64,000 nucleotides of DNA. Origin: Drosophila miranda (Eukaryota > Arthropoda > Insecta > Diptera > Drosophilidae). Numbering within the stretch: the first letter of the stretch is position 1; the number at the start of each line of letters is the position of its first letter. The DNA lies in the NCBI RefSeq assembly GCF_003369915.1, contig NC_046675.1, positions 24,676,001-24,740,000 on the forward strand, written 5' to 3'. The position numbers and the translations under genes were made by a program. Shown piece by piece: positions 11,904 through 24,227 of the stretch. The notes under the pieces were generated by a model. The model had not been told where the DNA came from. It was given only the letters and a program-made list of their open reading frames with translations, and searched no databases.

Positions 11904-14900
11904 ATGGGTAAAATTAAGAAAATTCAACGGAAAGGGGTAAGTTACGGAATAGAGATAACGGAAAGCATAGCTTAAAAATTGCATTCACCCAGCCACCGGC
12001 CACGAAACGTCCGCCAAAAGCCGCTCGAACAGAATCTGCAGACTCTGCGTTGGGTCTTGATGCGCACAGTGATCTGGAGAAGGCAGCCACAAGCAGCGAT
12101 GATGGTTTCGAGGAGCCGACGCCAAAGCCAAAGCCATCCAAGAAGACCACAACATTGCCAGAACCCGTCTCGATCATTGCGCAAAAGAAGAACAAGTTCA
12201 GGACAGACGATGCGAAGAATGTGAAGCCACCGACGCTGGAGGAGATGAAGGAATTGCGTGACACACGCAATCTCTTTCACTCGAATCTCTTCAAGCTGCA
12301 GGTCAAAGAGATGCTGGAGGAGCTTCAACTAAAGACCAAGTACACCGAGTACATAGACAATTGGATGGAATCCTTTACAGTCTTCACACAGCGGCTGAAA
12401 GATGGCCTGGTGGAGAAGAGCCAGCTGGAAGTGCCCTTGAATGTGGACAAGAAGATATCGGGCTTTATCTTCTCCAAGCCCACGAAAGAGCCTCAACTGA
12501 TTGGTGCTGCCTCCACGGGTACTTTGCTGGGCCCAAAGATCGTGGTAGATGTGGCCCTGGAGATGCCCAAGGACTGTCTACACAAGGATGACTATCTAAA
12601 CCTTATATACGATCAGAAGCGGGCCCTGTACCTGACCTACGTAACGAATCAGATGAGGAGCGATCCGGCCTACTCCCAGGATAAGTTTGCCTTTAACTAC
12701 CATGGCAATAATCCTCTCAAGCCAGTGCTGGAGCTAACGCCAGCCGCCAAGCAAGTGTCAAAGCACCTGCAGCTGCGTTTGTTTATCACAGCGCCACAGA
12801 GCACCTTTAGGCCGGGCAGATTTGTGCCCTGGAACAATAATATACGGCCCACATACTATAACGATGAGTGGGATGAGGAGGAGGCACTGCCGTCCACACA
12901 GCACTATAATGCCAGTGTTCTGTTTGACCTGACGCTGGCCCAGAACCAGGCACTCCTCGACAAGGCCTTCAAGGGCAGACGCAACTTTCAGGACGGTCTG
13001 TTGCTACTCAAAGTATGGCTGCGTCAGCGGGAGCTAGACAGAGGATTCACTGGCTTTGGTTCGCACATCCTGGCGTCGTTTATCGTGTATCTAAATCAAC
13101 AGCGCATACTGCATCAGTCGAGCAGCAGCTACCAAGTGGCACGCACCGTTTGGAATCAACTGGCCAACACAGACTGGACAAATGGCATCACCCTAGCGCC
13201 CGCCTCAGGCCAAACAGAGCAGCTGAGCACCATGGCCGGCTACTACGATGTGTGCTTCATGGATGTCTCCGGACAGCTCAATCTCTGTGCGAATGTTCCG
13301 CTGGGAGTGTACCAGAGGGTCCGAGCAGAGGCTAAACTAGCTGTAGACTTATTGAATGATATGAAATTGAATAGTTTCCCGTACATTTTCATGCAAAAGT
13401 GTCCACTGTACACGCGCGTGGATAACATACTAAAGTGAGTCTGGAATGGAGTTCTCTGAGAGATTTAACTATTCTGTGTTTTCCCAGGATCACAAACTAC
13501 TCGAGTATACAGCAAATGCTTGTGCTTCATTCGAAGCCGCAGATGAAGTACGATTTTGCGAGCTATGGCTATCCTCAGCTGCTGCAAATCCTGACAGAGT
13601 GAGTAGAATGCATGTCTCCTTGCTTGCTGCTAAACTTAATTTCAAACCAAACTTTATAGGCTTCTGCAAAAGGGACTTAAGCAACGTGTTCAGGCCATTC
13701 TACCCATAGAAACCGTCAGCAGTGCATGGCCCGTCGAGAGCAAGGCCCCTATCATCGGGCAAGCCATACAGCTGGGTCTCATACTCGATCCAGAGCATGC
13801 GTATGAAGTGCTCGACAAGGGACCGGCATCCAACGATGATCCCGAGGGATCTGCCGAGTTTCGAAAGTTTTGGGGCGAGAAATCCAATCTGCGACGCTTT
13901 CAGGATGGCAGCATCACGGAGGCTGTTGTGTGGGGCACAACCAAAGATGCGCCAAGCAAGAAGCGACTGATTGTGCGGCAGATCGTGATGCATCTACTGG
14001 AGCATCATCTCCAGCTGAACAGCAAGGATATCCAGTATATTGCAGCCGAGCTGGATTTGGTCTATCAGCTATCGCCCTGGTTTAAGGTGTCCAAAGTGAA
14101 GACCAAACTGGAGCTGCAGCAGGACACGGATGCGGAGGCACTGAGTCCCAATGTGATACGCTGCTATGATGATTTGGCGCGCCAACTCCATGCGCTAGAT
14201 GATCTGCCCCTGGAGATTGTGTCCATTTCGAGCATATCCCCGGTGTCCCGCTACTGTGAACCGATGCCGGTGCTGCCGCAGGCTCGCATGATGGCCGACC
14301 ACATCCATGCCAGCCACATCCAGCGGGTAATAATTCAGCTGGGACAGAGCGGCAAGTGGCCAAATGAGCTGAGTGCCCTGAGAGCACTCAAGACGGCATT
14401 CCTCATTGAGATTGGCGAGAAATTGAAGGCGCAGTGTCGTCTCAACTGGTCCATTACCTCTGAGGGCCTGCTGGTCCTCAAGCGGGGCTTCTGTTTCCTG
14501 CTGGAGCTGGCTCACAACAAAGAGCTGACTCTGCTCAAGCAGGAGGTCACTGAACGGGGAGTGACGAAGTATGTGGATAACCCCGAGAGTCGTGCCCTGG
14601 AGCAACGGCACTACATCCTGCCCAAGGTCAGTGGAGCACTGCATTCCCTGCATCAGTCACACTCCGCCTATGGGCCGACTGTGCTGATTGCCAAGCGCTG
14701 GCTGGCCACTCAACTGCTGGATGACGGGGTCTGGCCCCCGATGGCCACAGAGCTGCTGGTTGCCCATCTGTACCAGCAGCGAAATGCTCCTCAGGCCATA
14801 GCGGCACCCCAAACAGGATTCATGCGGTTCCTGCATCTGCTCGCGCACAGCGATTGGAATGGAGAACTCTTTCTGCTGAACTTCAACAGCAGCTGGCAGG

Positions 14901-15836
14901 GTGAGTCTCCCCAGTGGCTTCTCTCTCAATCCTACTCTATCTGTATTCTCTTTTTAAACAGAACAACAAATTGGCGATCTGGAGCACAGTTTCCGCAGCG
15001 ATCGGCAGAGCTATCCGCCCCTGGCGCTGGCCACTTCGTACGATCAACAACATGCCGGCCGCCTGTGGACCACCGGGGAGTCGCCCAGTCTGCGTATCCT
15101 CTCGCATGTCTCTCGATTGGCCCGCCATGCACTGGAGATGATTGAGACCAGTCTGCAGTCGAAAGATCTGAGATTTGTGCGCCCCGCGCAGCTGTTTCGC
15201 GGCTCCAGCGAGGGCTACGATTTGGTGATACAACTCAAGTCGGATTTGGTGCCCAATGCTCTGAGCTATGATCTCGGTTCGCCCTTTGTGTCCTTTGATC
15301 AACCGAATTACCTGTTGCCCAGAGCAGGAAAGGACCCACTGGCAGGGATTGTCCATCAATTGAGGGTAAGACTTGACTCTAACTTCAAGAAACTCTGAAA
15401 TTCATTCGATTTATTGTGCGATTTGCAGTCTGCCTATTCGGACTATGCTGCATTCTTCTACAATCCCCATGGCGGCAAGGAATTGGCCATTATGTGGCGT
15501 CCCCCAGCAGTGTTTGCACCGAAAGCCTTTAAGGTCACGGAGCTACATGCGTGCACGCTCTGCGACAAGGGCAAGGTTCAGGTGGTGAGGGAAACCCTAG
15601 TGGAGGACTTCAAAGTGCTGCTCAAGGACTTTTATCTGCGCATCAGCACGCCGGAAGAGCTCAAGCGAGAGCAGCGTGAGCATCAGAATCCCAAGAGGTA
15701 TTTCAATGCCAAGCCGCAGGATAACGAATCCTGTTCCAAGTCAAAGAAGCGTAAGCTGGCAAAGGCAGCAAAGGTGCAAGCTCCATTAAAAAGGAAATCT
15801 CTTATCAAGAGCAGACCCCTAAAATCGTTGAGCTAG
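11904..15836 (+). CDS. Mat89Ba: Mat89Ba, nucleolar protein 6 (NOL6/Nrap) homologue
   Basis: Six exons join in frame: 11904-11936, 11993-13434, 13488-13598, 13660-14900, 14962-15365 and 15429-15836, giving 1,212 codons plus stop. NOL6/Nrap proteins (yeast Utp22 family) are part of the small-subunit processome that processes pre-18S rRNA in the nucleolus. The length matches the family's usual size of about 1.15-1.2 thousand residues. Conserved blocks run through the protein, including the exon 5-6 junction followed by SAYSDYAAFFYNPHGG. The C-terminus is a Lys-rich tail consistent with nucleolar targeting. The first exon encodes only 11 basic residues and was chosen because it starts with an ATG and joins exon 2 in phase 0. 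asunder lies nearby, as expected for the two maternal transcripts named at 89B. Confidence 0.93.
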
Positions 15837-16029
15837 TTATAGCTATATAGAAAGTAAGGATACACCCCAAGGATTCATAATTAAAGCTAGAAGATTGTTA
15901 AGCCAGACAAGATTTATAAATTAGTTACAGAAAATATGGGACAATAGAAGGCTCCTATTGTGGCTTTCTGTCCTTCGCTCTATTATTCTCGTGGCGTTGA
16001 CGCTGCTGTTCTTCGTTGTTCGGATTCTT

Positions 16030-17085
16030 CTAAACAGATGAAGCATCCTCTAGCGGGGAGAAGTACACACTTCGAGAGAACTTTGCTTTATCCCTTTGGT
16101 AGCTGCGCTGATCCTGTTGGGCAGCCGTTAGCTGCTCTTGTGACTGTGCACGAGTACGATCTTGAGCACATCCATGCGACTTATGTTGTGCACATCTACT
16201 CGACTGATGCTGCTCTGGTCGAAACCTCCCCTCTCGTGGACTGCATCGATGATAGCTCTGCCCATCCGAGTATGTGCATGTTTGTTGGGACCTGCAGTGA
16301 CGGCTGGGACACTTGGACACCTTGGCGGGCACGCTACCTTTCGAATTTCCATGGCAATTGTCCTTCGACTCCGCATCTGATACATTTGCAGGTGAAGACA
16401 TACTTACATTGCTCTTCGATTCCGCAACCGACATATCAGACGCCACGGGTTTCCAAATGGACTTGGAGCCAGTACTGGAAGCAATCGAAGAAGTTGTGCC
16501 CTTGGTCTGGACACAGGCATTACGAGCAGTATGAGAATGACAGCTGGTATGCTGACTCCTCGACTTTGGAGGATCGTGCTGGCAAGCACAGCTTTTGGTC
16601 AGGCTAGAGGTGGAGGTGGCCGCACTGTAGCGCAAGGGTGCGCGATTTGAGGGTTCGATCTCCTTCTCCTTGGACCAGGCCATTTGGGTAGCCACATCGG
16701 CCACATTGCCTGGGGCCGGTTCCGCCTTCTTCCGACCAAACAGTTCCTGCAGCGGGCCGTTCGGAGGGGCTGTACAAGGCAGCGCCAGAGGTGTGAAGAG
16801 CCCGCCAAAGTAGTTGACTGGAGCTGCAGCGGGTGCTGCAGTGGGAAACAGTTGGACATTGGGCGCAATGCGATCGTAGCTCAAATAGCGTATATCCTCC
16901 GTTCGCCTTACGTCCTGTTGGGTGAGCACAAACATCTCATTGCCCACCATTACGGGAACTACAATCGGGGAATAAGTGATCTGTTGGGGAAGTGCGCTTC
17001 AAAGAGATATAGTCTGGGTCTTACTCTGAATCAAGGGAGCCGCCTCCTCAGATACTTGCAGGAGCTTTTTTACATTGTTTGCCAT
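16030..17085 (-). CDS. Unrecognised Ser/His/Cys-rich protein
   Basis: Two exons, 17085-17025 and 16958-16030, join across a 66-base intron to give 329 codons plus stop. The start was chosen because the first exon supplies an ATG followed by 20 residues, and phase 1 at the donor fits the GATTGTAG acceptor exactly. The N-terminal 100 residues look ordered and codon-like. The rest is low-complexity, rich in Ser, His, Cys, Gln and Arg. I see no signal peptide, membrane segment or known domain. The gene is convergent with Mat89Ba (stops 194 bases apart) and downstream of asunder on the same strand. I do not recognise it. It could be a fast-evolving fly-specific protein, and the low-complexity part could be partly frame artefact. 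Confidence 0.6.
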
Positions 17086-17479
17086 TGTCTTGCGAAAGTT
17101 CGAATAATTTTGAATATTTTCTAGAAATTTTTCTGTATATTTTTAAATAGTTTTTCTTTAAACATTACACAAAACACAAAGGGCCCAAAAAATGCCAAAA
17201 TATTTGATTGAATCAAAGGAATATAAAGAGTACAGATACAGAAATAATTCAATATGATGGACAGATGTAACATTTAACTTATGTGAATCTTTAATTATTA
17301 AATCTACAATATCTGCAAAGTACTTTAAAAACAAAGAACTTGCTACTTTTCCAATGGATTATGGCGCGCAAAAGGAATCCTTAACCTTTAATGTTTCGCC
17401 TTAAAGGTAGTTCGGAACGTTGAGAACAATGGGTAAAGAGATGTTCCTTATCCCTAGGGTTATAAGCAATTCTGTATTT
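17086..17479. other. Intergenic spacer between the unknown gene and asunder
   Basis: AT-rich, with no open frame of note. It should contain the asunder 3' UTR and poly(A) region and the promoter of the downstream minus-strand gene. No TATA or Motif 1 element stood out. Confidence 0.5.
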
Positions 17480-19651
17480 TCAGCTTCTATTGGACTCCTC
17501 TTTCGGCGCAGCACCAACTCCCGATGCAGCGGCAGCAGCAGCAGCATCCTTCTCCTTGTTACCGAAATCGGGATACAGCTTGGCTATCTGTCCATTGGGT
17601 GTGCAGATGCGGCCCGAGAAATCTAAACGTTTATTGGATTGACTCCGTTCCGCAGAGGAAATGATGTCCAGCAGAGATCTAAGACGAAGAGAATCCATAG
17701 GATATGTAAGGGAAGAGTAAAAGCTTAAGGAGGAGGTGGCTTAAAGCTTACCTTGTCCCACAATTGGACATGCGTCGCTTGCTGGCCTTTAGCAGGCTGT
17801 TTGAATTGGTGCTGCTGCTGATACTGACATTGCTCATGGCCTCACGTCGCTCGGGCGACAGGGGAGAATCCGTAAAGGATCGGAGATTGGCTGTGCCTGC
17901 CTCCGATTTGCTGGGGGCATCGCCATAGGCGGCGCGAAGAGTTTGCAGGCTCTCCAGCAGATTCTTGTGATGCACTGTGCTGGCATTTAGCTGAATAAGC
18001 TGTTCCAGCTCCCTGTATAGCAGTCGATACTGATCCTTGGCCTTGTGGGGTTTTAATCTGGAAAATTAAGCAGGTTAAGTAAACGAATTAATTGAAGGAC
18101 TAAAAGCTCCTCCTACCGCGCTCCATTCGTGTGAGTGAACGGCAAGACATCGCCTCGAGAGGCGCTCTTGTAGAGCTCATGGATGTGCTGCTGGCAACGC
18201 ACTTCGTCCTGCTTGTCCATCTCCTTGACCAGCAGATGGAGGAAGTGCGGCAGCCAACTCAGATGCCGCTGCAGATGGAACAGCACTGTCGAGGTGGTGG
18301 TCAAAGGAAAGTAGCGTGGCAGTCGTCGCGGCAAATTGGGTGCTGCAGGATCTCTGGATTTAAGCGGCACCATGCGGGACATCTTCATGAGTTGTCCCAG
18401 CTCCGAGGTGCGATAGTCGTTCACTCGGCCGCCGGGGCCGTCGGCAATGGAGGGTGCCTCGTCCATGCAGGAGCGTGTGATGCACAGAGAATGGATAAAG
18501 ATCTCTCCACCGCGGGCTGACAGCATGTGACTGGTGGCCTTAGAGCCGGTCTTTCGAGGCATCTCCAGCAGCACAGAGCGTCCGTTAAGCAGAAAGTTGA
18601 TCAGACACGAGCTGGGCCGCGACGTAACATCCACGGGCGTGACCAGAAACTGGCCCAGGCACGGCTGCAGATCGGCCGATCCGCAGCCACGGGGCGTGCA
18701 CCATTTGAGGGTCACCGTTTCGTAGGTGGCCCCCTGCTTGATGCTGGTGGGGAGACTAAAGTCCGGGCCACACGTTATGGAATGGGCACGACGGGAATGC
18801 AGTATCTCCACATCGTAGTTCGCACTGGAATTGGCATTTTGCTCCTCCTTCATCGGTATATTCGTCACCGTTGTGCTGGCCAGATCGTAGTGATCCAGAA
18901 TGAGATGCGTCAGCTTGTAGGAAATATCCGGGGCACCCACTGTATGAATCTCCACATCCAGCAGAGGGGAAATCTCGAGCAGATTGCGATTGGTTACCAT
19001 AGAATCGATTCCCAAAGGAACAATATTAAGAATCACCAGGTGACAGTGATTGATCCCCAGTCCCTTTTTAGGGGGCGTTGCGGACAGGGCATTCTGCTGG
19101 ATGAGCACCGTATTAAAGATGTCCTCGAGGCTCTTCATGCTGGTGTTGTCCCTCGCCGAGGTGATGCATATGACGCGTCCCTCGTTGAGTATCAGATCAT
19201 CGGGTATACCGCTAGCCATTGCCTGGCTCTGCTCGTCCGTGGGCTCAGCCAGTGCCTCAATGGCCGCCCGCAGCCCATGGATCACTGAGTAATCCGACGA
19301 CTGGGGCATGCTGCGGGACGGTACGCCCACCAAGACCATCGCATTCATCACATGCGACATGTTCTGTGTGCTGGCGCTCCACGTGTTTACGATGTGGGCC
19401 GCCGTGTCTGAGACTATGAAGCGCACATGCTTCTTGCCCGGAAACAGGTCCCAGACTACGCGACAGTACTCGATGGAGGATTCGCAGGCGCAGGTCCACA
19501 GACTCTTGCTAAACTGGCTGGAACTGCCGGCGGAACTGTGGGCAGAGGGTTTGCCCTTCAGAAAGTCCATGGATATGTACTCCTCGCTCGCTATGCTGAA
19601 GTATCGCGTGTGGTCCAGCACGAAAATGGTTTTTTGGTTGCGTTCGAACAT
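17480..19651 (-). CDS. asun: asunder, Integrator complex subunit 13
   Basis: Three exons, 19651-18117, 18057-17752 and 17678-17480, give 679 codons plus stop. Asunder (Mat89Bb, IntS13) is an Integrator subunit needed for snRNA 3'-end processing and for dynein localisation in spermatocytes and cultured cells. The N-terminus beginning [18 protein letters not shown] is diagnostic and conserved. A von Willebrand A-like region with [13 protein letters not shown] follows. The third exon carries the conserved C-terminal stretch [19 protein letters not shown]. An upstream in-frame extension exists, but the Met at 19651 fits the family start. The gene is divergent from belphegor, with 411 bases between the start codons. 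Confidence 0.96.
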
Positions 19652-20062
19652 GGCAAACAAAAAATAAAATACAAAATGTTTGCCGGAGAAACAGCTGATT
19701 GATATCGGACGGGCCGATTTAGTTACCGAAACGTCGGAAAAATCATCGTTGCAAATATAAGTTGCTATTATACGCGTAAAACGGCTACATTGTGCGTGTA
19801 ACACACACACACACTAAATTTTACATGTATTTCCAACTTTATTAAAGCTAACTTTAATAAATAAATAAAACATATCGTTTTTAAAATGTCGTGTTACAGC
19901 ACTGTCAATCAGCTGTTATCTGTCAAACCAGAATCACGTTGTACGAACAAATAACTTTTACAATTATTTGATAAGCACATTTGATTGTTTCAGACGAAAT
20001 TAAACACTCATTTGTTAGTGAAACACGACTTTTGGTCAAGCCATTTATCAGTTAAAGCAGTC
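19652..20062. promoter_or_regulatory. Shared divergent promoter region, asunder / belphegor
   Basis: 411 bases separate the two start codons and must hold both 5' UTRs and both promoters. The central part is AT-rich with a CA run near 19802-19814. No TATA box at a suitable distance from either ATG is evident. Coordinated expression of the two housekeeping genes is an inference from layout only. Confidence 0.55.
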
Positions 20063-22122
20063 ATGTCGTGGTTATTGGGCAGAAATCGTCAGCAACCGCA
20101 GCCAGATCCTTTTGCTGGCGGCGCCGATGGAGCCGATCCCGAGGGTAAAACTGCCGGCGGCAAGACCGGGGATACAGAGCTAACCCGCGCCGAACGCAAG
20201 GCCATGGAGGCCTACCGCTTTGATTCATCGGCACTGGAGCGGGCGGCAGATGCCGCCAAGACCCTAGAACGTTCAAGTAGGTGGAAAATTTCATCAGCCA
20301 ATTGCATAATCGACATGCGCCCCCGAATGCTATCAAAGTTGGGGCGCGCGCTTGTGTGTGTGTTACTGTATGAGTGTGTGTGTGACCTGCGATAATCTCT
20401 TTACAGAACATGCTCGCGAGGCTTTGGAGCTGTCCAAGATGCAGGAGTCCACCCGACAGGCGGAGTACAGCACCAAGGTAAAGGAGTACGAGGCCCATAT
20501 TGAGCAGGCCAAGGTGGAGCAAAGGCGCATAGATCACGAGGAGCGACGCAAGACCCTGATTGAAGAGACAAAGCAACAGCAGCAGCGTGCCCAGTATCAG
20601 GATCAATTGTCACGCAAGCGGTACGAGGACCAGCTGGTCCAACAGCAGCGGGTCCAGGAGGAAAATCTTCGCAAGCAGGAGGAGAGCGTGCAGCGGCAGG
20701 AGGCTATGCGCCGTCAGACCATTGAGCATGAGATCGAAATGAAGGAAAAGAATCGATTGAAGCTGCTAGAGCACGAGCTGAGGGCCAAGGCGCGCGTGGA
20801 CCGTGAGAATCGCGATCTGAACTTGGAGAAGATTCGTTTGAAGGCGCAGGAGCACCGTACCACTGTGATGGAAGGCATCAAGTGAGTGGGCTTTAATAGA
20901 ACAACGTTTAGATGTCATTGCATGATTGTTCCTTGCAGAACGGCTGGATCCGTGATTGGAGCTGGTGCCGAGGCCATGCTCACCGATTGGGACAAGGTGT
21001 TGACTGCCGCTGGCGGCCTGTCACTGCTTGCCCTTGGTGTGTATACGGCCAAGGGTGCCACCGGCGTTGTATCCCGGTACGTGGAAGCGCGCATCGGCAA
21101 ACCATCGCTGGTGGGAGAGACCTCGCGTTTTGCCTTCCTCGATGCCGTGAAGCATCCGTTGAACTACATCAAGCGCCTGCGCTCCAAGCCGGCCGATGCA
21201 CTCCAGGGCGTTGTTCTCAATCCGAGTCTCGAGGAACGTCTACGTGACATTGCCATTGCCACAAAGAACACACGCATCAATCGTGGTCTCTACAGGAATG
21301 TGCTGATGCACGGCCCACCCGGAACGGGTAAGACCATGTTTGCCAAAAAGTTGGCCGAACACTCTGGCATGGACTTCGCCATCATGACTGGTGGCGATGT
21401 GGCGCCCATGGGCAAGGAAGGTGTTACAGCCATACACAAAGTGTTCGATTGGTCGCATGCCTCGCGGCGCGGCTTGTTGCTGTTTGTGGACGAGGCTGAC
21501 GCCTTTCTCAGGAAGCGATCGTCGGAGAAGATATCGGAAGATTTGAGGGCCGCTCTCAACGCCTTCCTGTACAGAACCTCGGAACAGAATCCCAAATTCA
21601 TGCTCGTTCTGGCCTCAAATACGCCAGAACAGTTCGATTATGCCATCAACGATCGTCTGGATGAGATGGTAGAATTCACGCTGCCCGGCCTGGAGGAACG
21701 TGAGCGTTTGTTGCGTCTCTACTTTGACAAATACGTGCTCCAGCCCGCCGCGTCTGGGGCCAGGCGCTTCAAGTTGGACACGTTCGACTACGGCAAGACT
21801 TGCTCAAAGATGGCTCAGCTGTGCAAAGGAATGTCTGGACGTGAGATCTCCAAACTGGGCGTGTCCTGGCAGGCAGCCGTCTACGCCTCTGAGGACGGTG
21901 TGCTGTCCGAGAAAATGGTTCTGGACCGGTGCTATTCGGCCGTTGAGCAGCACAAGCAAAAGGTGAGTTTATCTAAAAATTCAATGTTTCCGTTTGCTAA
22001 TAACTGATTTAAATACCTTTTCGTAGATGGCTTGGTTGTCGGATCAGGAGCGTGCTGACCATAAATCGATTACGGGCGGAACTATTGCCGCACCCTTAAC
22101 ATTCACTGCCAACAAATTGTGA
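20063..22122 (+). CDS. bor: belphegor, mitochondrial AAA ATPase (ATAD3A homologue)
   Basis: Four exons, 20063-20276, 20407-20881, 20939-21962 and 22027-22122, give 602 codons plus stop. ATAD3 proteins are inner-membrane AAA+ ATPases linking nucleoid organisation, cristae structure and cholesterol handling. The N-terminal half (exon 2) is a long charged coiled coil, about residues 75-225. A hydrophobic segment with [19 protein letters not shown] follows at about residues 245-270. The AAA module has Walker A GPPGTGKT (about residue 354), Walker [10 protein letters not shown] (about 410) and the conserved [10 protein letters not shown]. The Met at 20063 starts MSWLLG, as is usual for the family. 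The length matches fly Bor. Confidence 0.96.
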
Positions 22123-23097
22123 GGTGGTGGTGATGACCATGGAATACGTGGACTTCCTGGAAGAGAGTAAGCAGCTCTGGCCAGACTCCATTCATTCACA
22201 TGTTTAGTTTTTAATTGTCCTAACTTTAACTTTAAGTTGGTAACGCACAGGGCTTTATCTGATTAATGGATACCAAAACAACAGCCGAGATCAACCTACT
22301 GTATGTATATATTACGTATGTATATGCATTTTACTATTTGTACAAACAAAATCCATGAAAGACTCGCGTGTTCATAAATGCAATTAAGTTTTACCTACTG
22401 ATAATTGTATCATAAACGCTATAGTAACTCTCAACAGTATGTACAAAAAGAGCAGCAAGTATTTTCGGCACCTGTTGTTGCATTTAGTAAGACAAAGCTT
22501 TGGATGTATATTTTAAATTTTAAATTAAATGGTCGCGCCGGCACTATGAGAGATTTACATTAAACTTCTCGCCGGCGTTGGCTATTCATTTGAATCTTTT
22601 GCCAGTGTTTTCCTATAAAAGAGTATGAAAATATAAACATAGATCACTTGTTAAAGATTGTGTTTTAACCTCTCTATCTAGGTTTTGAACATTTTTGCCA
22701 AATTGTATCACAATCAGATGACTATCATTCTATATCGGCAATAAGATCTGGGGTGGGCAGAATGGCGGTGTACTGGATTGGGGTTGAGAGCGAGTAAGAT
22801 CTGGGAGTCGTCGTGGCTGAGCAGCATCGGCCAAGTTCGGTCACATTTGCCCCTATGGGGCACACACATCATACTTTCAAACTTTTTTAAGTAGTAAGTA
22901 AGTAAATCCGAAAATGGCAAAACAAATGTAACGAGCTTAAAACTAAATTTGTAAAGTATTTCCAAAGTTACTATACATGAAAGCTGTGTGCGGTAATCGC
23001 AAGGTTCGTTGAGTCGAGAAGCACGCTCATCCGCCGATGATCTGCCATGGCGTTCCTCTTCGGCTTTGGTGCACCGCAACCGACCGGAGTTGCTGCA
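22123..23097. other. bor 3' flank and unassigned DNA
   Basis: The first few hundred bases should be the bor 3' UTR. From 22,714 to 23,079 a minus-strand frame contains several Cys and charged residues after a splice-acceptor-like TTTTCGCTAG, but no domain is recognisable. I do not call it a gene. Confidence 0.4.
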
Positions 23098-23164
23098 CTA
23101 GCGAAAAGGCAAGAAAAAGTCGGCCACGTGACAGTCTTCCACATTGTAGTGCGGAGTTACGCGT
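23098..23164 (-). other. Candidate orphan C-terminal exon
   Basis: On the minus strand a good acceptor (TTATTTATTACAG ending at 23165) is followed by one base plus 21 codons and a TAG at 23100-23098. The peptide contains TPHYNVEDCHVADFF and has codon-like composition. If real, the upstream exons lie to the right of, or are interrupted by, the transposon remnant that begins within about 200 bases. No family could be recognised from so short a peptide. Confidence 0.3.
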
Positions 23165-23339
23165 CTGTAATAAATAAGCCAATAAAAAGGGTAATCTTTG
23201 ATGCTATAGCTAACACCTAATGGTCTTTCACAGATGGGAAAAAAATTAAACAAATTTCACATGGCGAATCCATTTCGGGGAAACCCACATTTACATTCTT
23301 GGCCAAAAATTGATCTGTCTCATTAAAAATTCCAAAAGG

Positions 23340-24227
23340 GTTTGCAAAAAAAATCATCTTGCACCTACACAATGAGGGAAAATCTAATAAATATATTAGT
23401 GAGTTGTTCGAACGAAGTGTTTCGACAATTAAAAGTGCCATTTCTCGACTAAAAGCTCGGAATTCCTTGGAAAACCTGCCACGTTCCGGCCAACCAAAAT
23501 ATTGACAGACAGAGAAGAGCGAAAAATTCTGGAAGAGAATATGAAAAACCCACATTTATCGGCTCCAAAAATAAATGGTGCCTTGTCATCATCATTGGGA
23601 ACCAACGTTTCTAACGAAACCGTCCGCAGGGTCCTCAGAAGCAATGATTTCCATGGAAGATGTCCCAAAAAAGAACCATTGCTGTCAGGTGTTAATGTGT
23701 CGAAGCGTCTAAACTTCGCTTAAACACATGAAACCAAAGACTTTTTATACTGGGAACGCGTCATCTTTAGGGATGAAAGTAAATTAAACATATTTGGTTC
23801 TGTCGGCGAGGGAAAAGTCTGGCGTAAGCCTTGTGAAGCGCTGAAACTAAAAAGCATCAAACCAATGGTTAAGCGTGGCGGAGGATCTGTGCTAGTTTGG
23901 GGATGCATGTCGGCTCGAGGCGTTGGCAACTTAATATTTATTGATGGAATAATGAATGCAAAGATGTATTTAAATATCCTGAAGGAAAATCTGCCCTCCA
24001 GTGCTGCTAAAATGGGTATTCCAAAAGAGGATTTCGTTTTTCAGCAAGATGACGACCCAAAACATACTGCCTGGAATGTTAAAATGTGGTTGTTGTACAA
24101 TGTAAAACAGGTTCATACTCCGCGACAAAGTCCAGATGTGAAGCCCACTGAGAATTTGTGGGCCCACCTGAAGCTGAAAGTCCAGGAGCATAAGATTTCT
24201 TCCAAAAAGGAAGAAGGTACGGCTTAA
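23340..24227 (+). mobile_element. Broken Tc1-type transposon remnant (DD34E transposase)
   Basis: A plus-strand frame carries the hallmarks of a Tc1/mariner-superfamily transposase. A helix-turn-helix region with RSVSTIKSAISRLK comes first. Then follow the catalytic-triad contexts FRDES, QQDDDPKHTA and SPDVKPTENLW (D, D and E). A single in-frame TAA at 23721-23723 interrupts the gene, and both frames on either side stay in register. The C-terminus is cut short after SSKKEE by an apparent frameshift, and no start codon region is intact. Terminal inverted repeats were not found by eye. The copy is inactive but not heavily eroded. Confidence 0.85.

Noticed and set aside
18527-19288. A 253-codon plus-strand frame
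   Set aside because: It is antisense to the first exon of asunder, whose minus-strand protein is conserved. It is a shadow frame.
22714-23079. A minus-strand frame with several cysteines right of bor
   Set aside because: The peptide has no recognisable family and hydrophobic and charged parts are jumbled. The acceptor-like site alone is not enough to call a gene.
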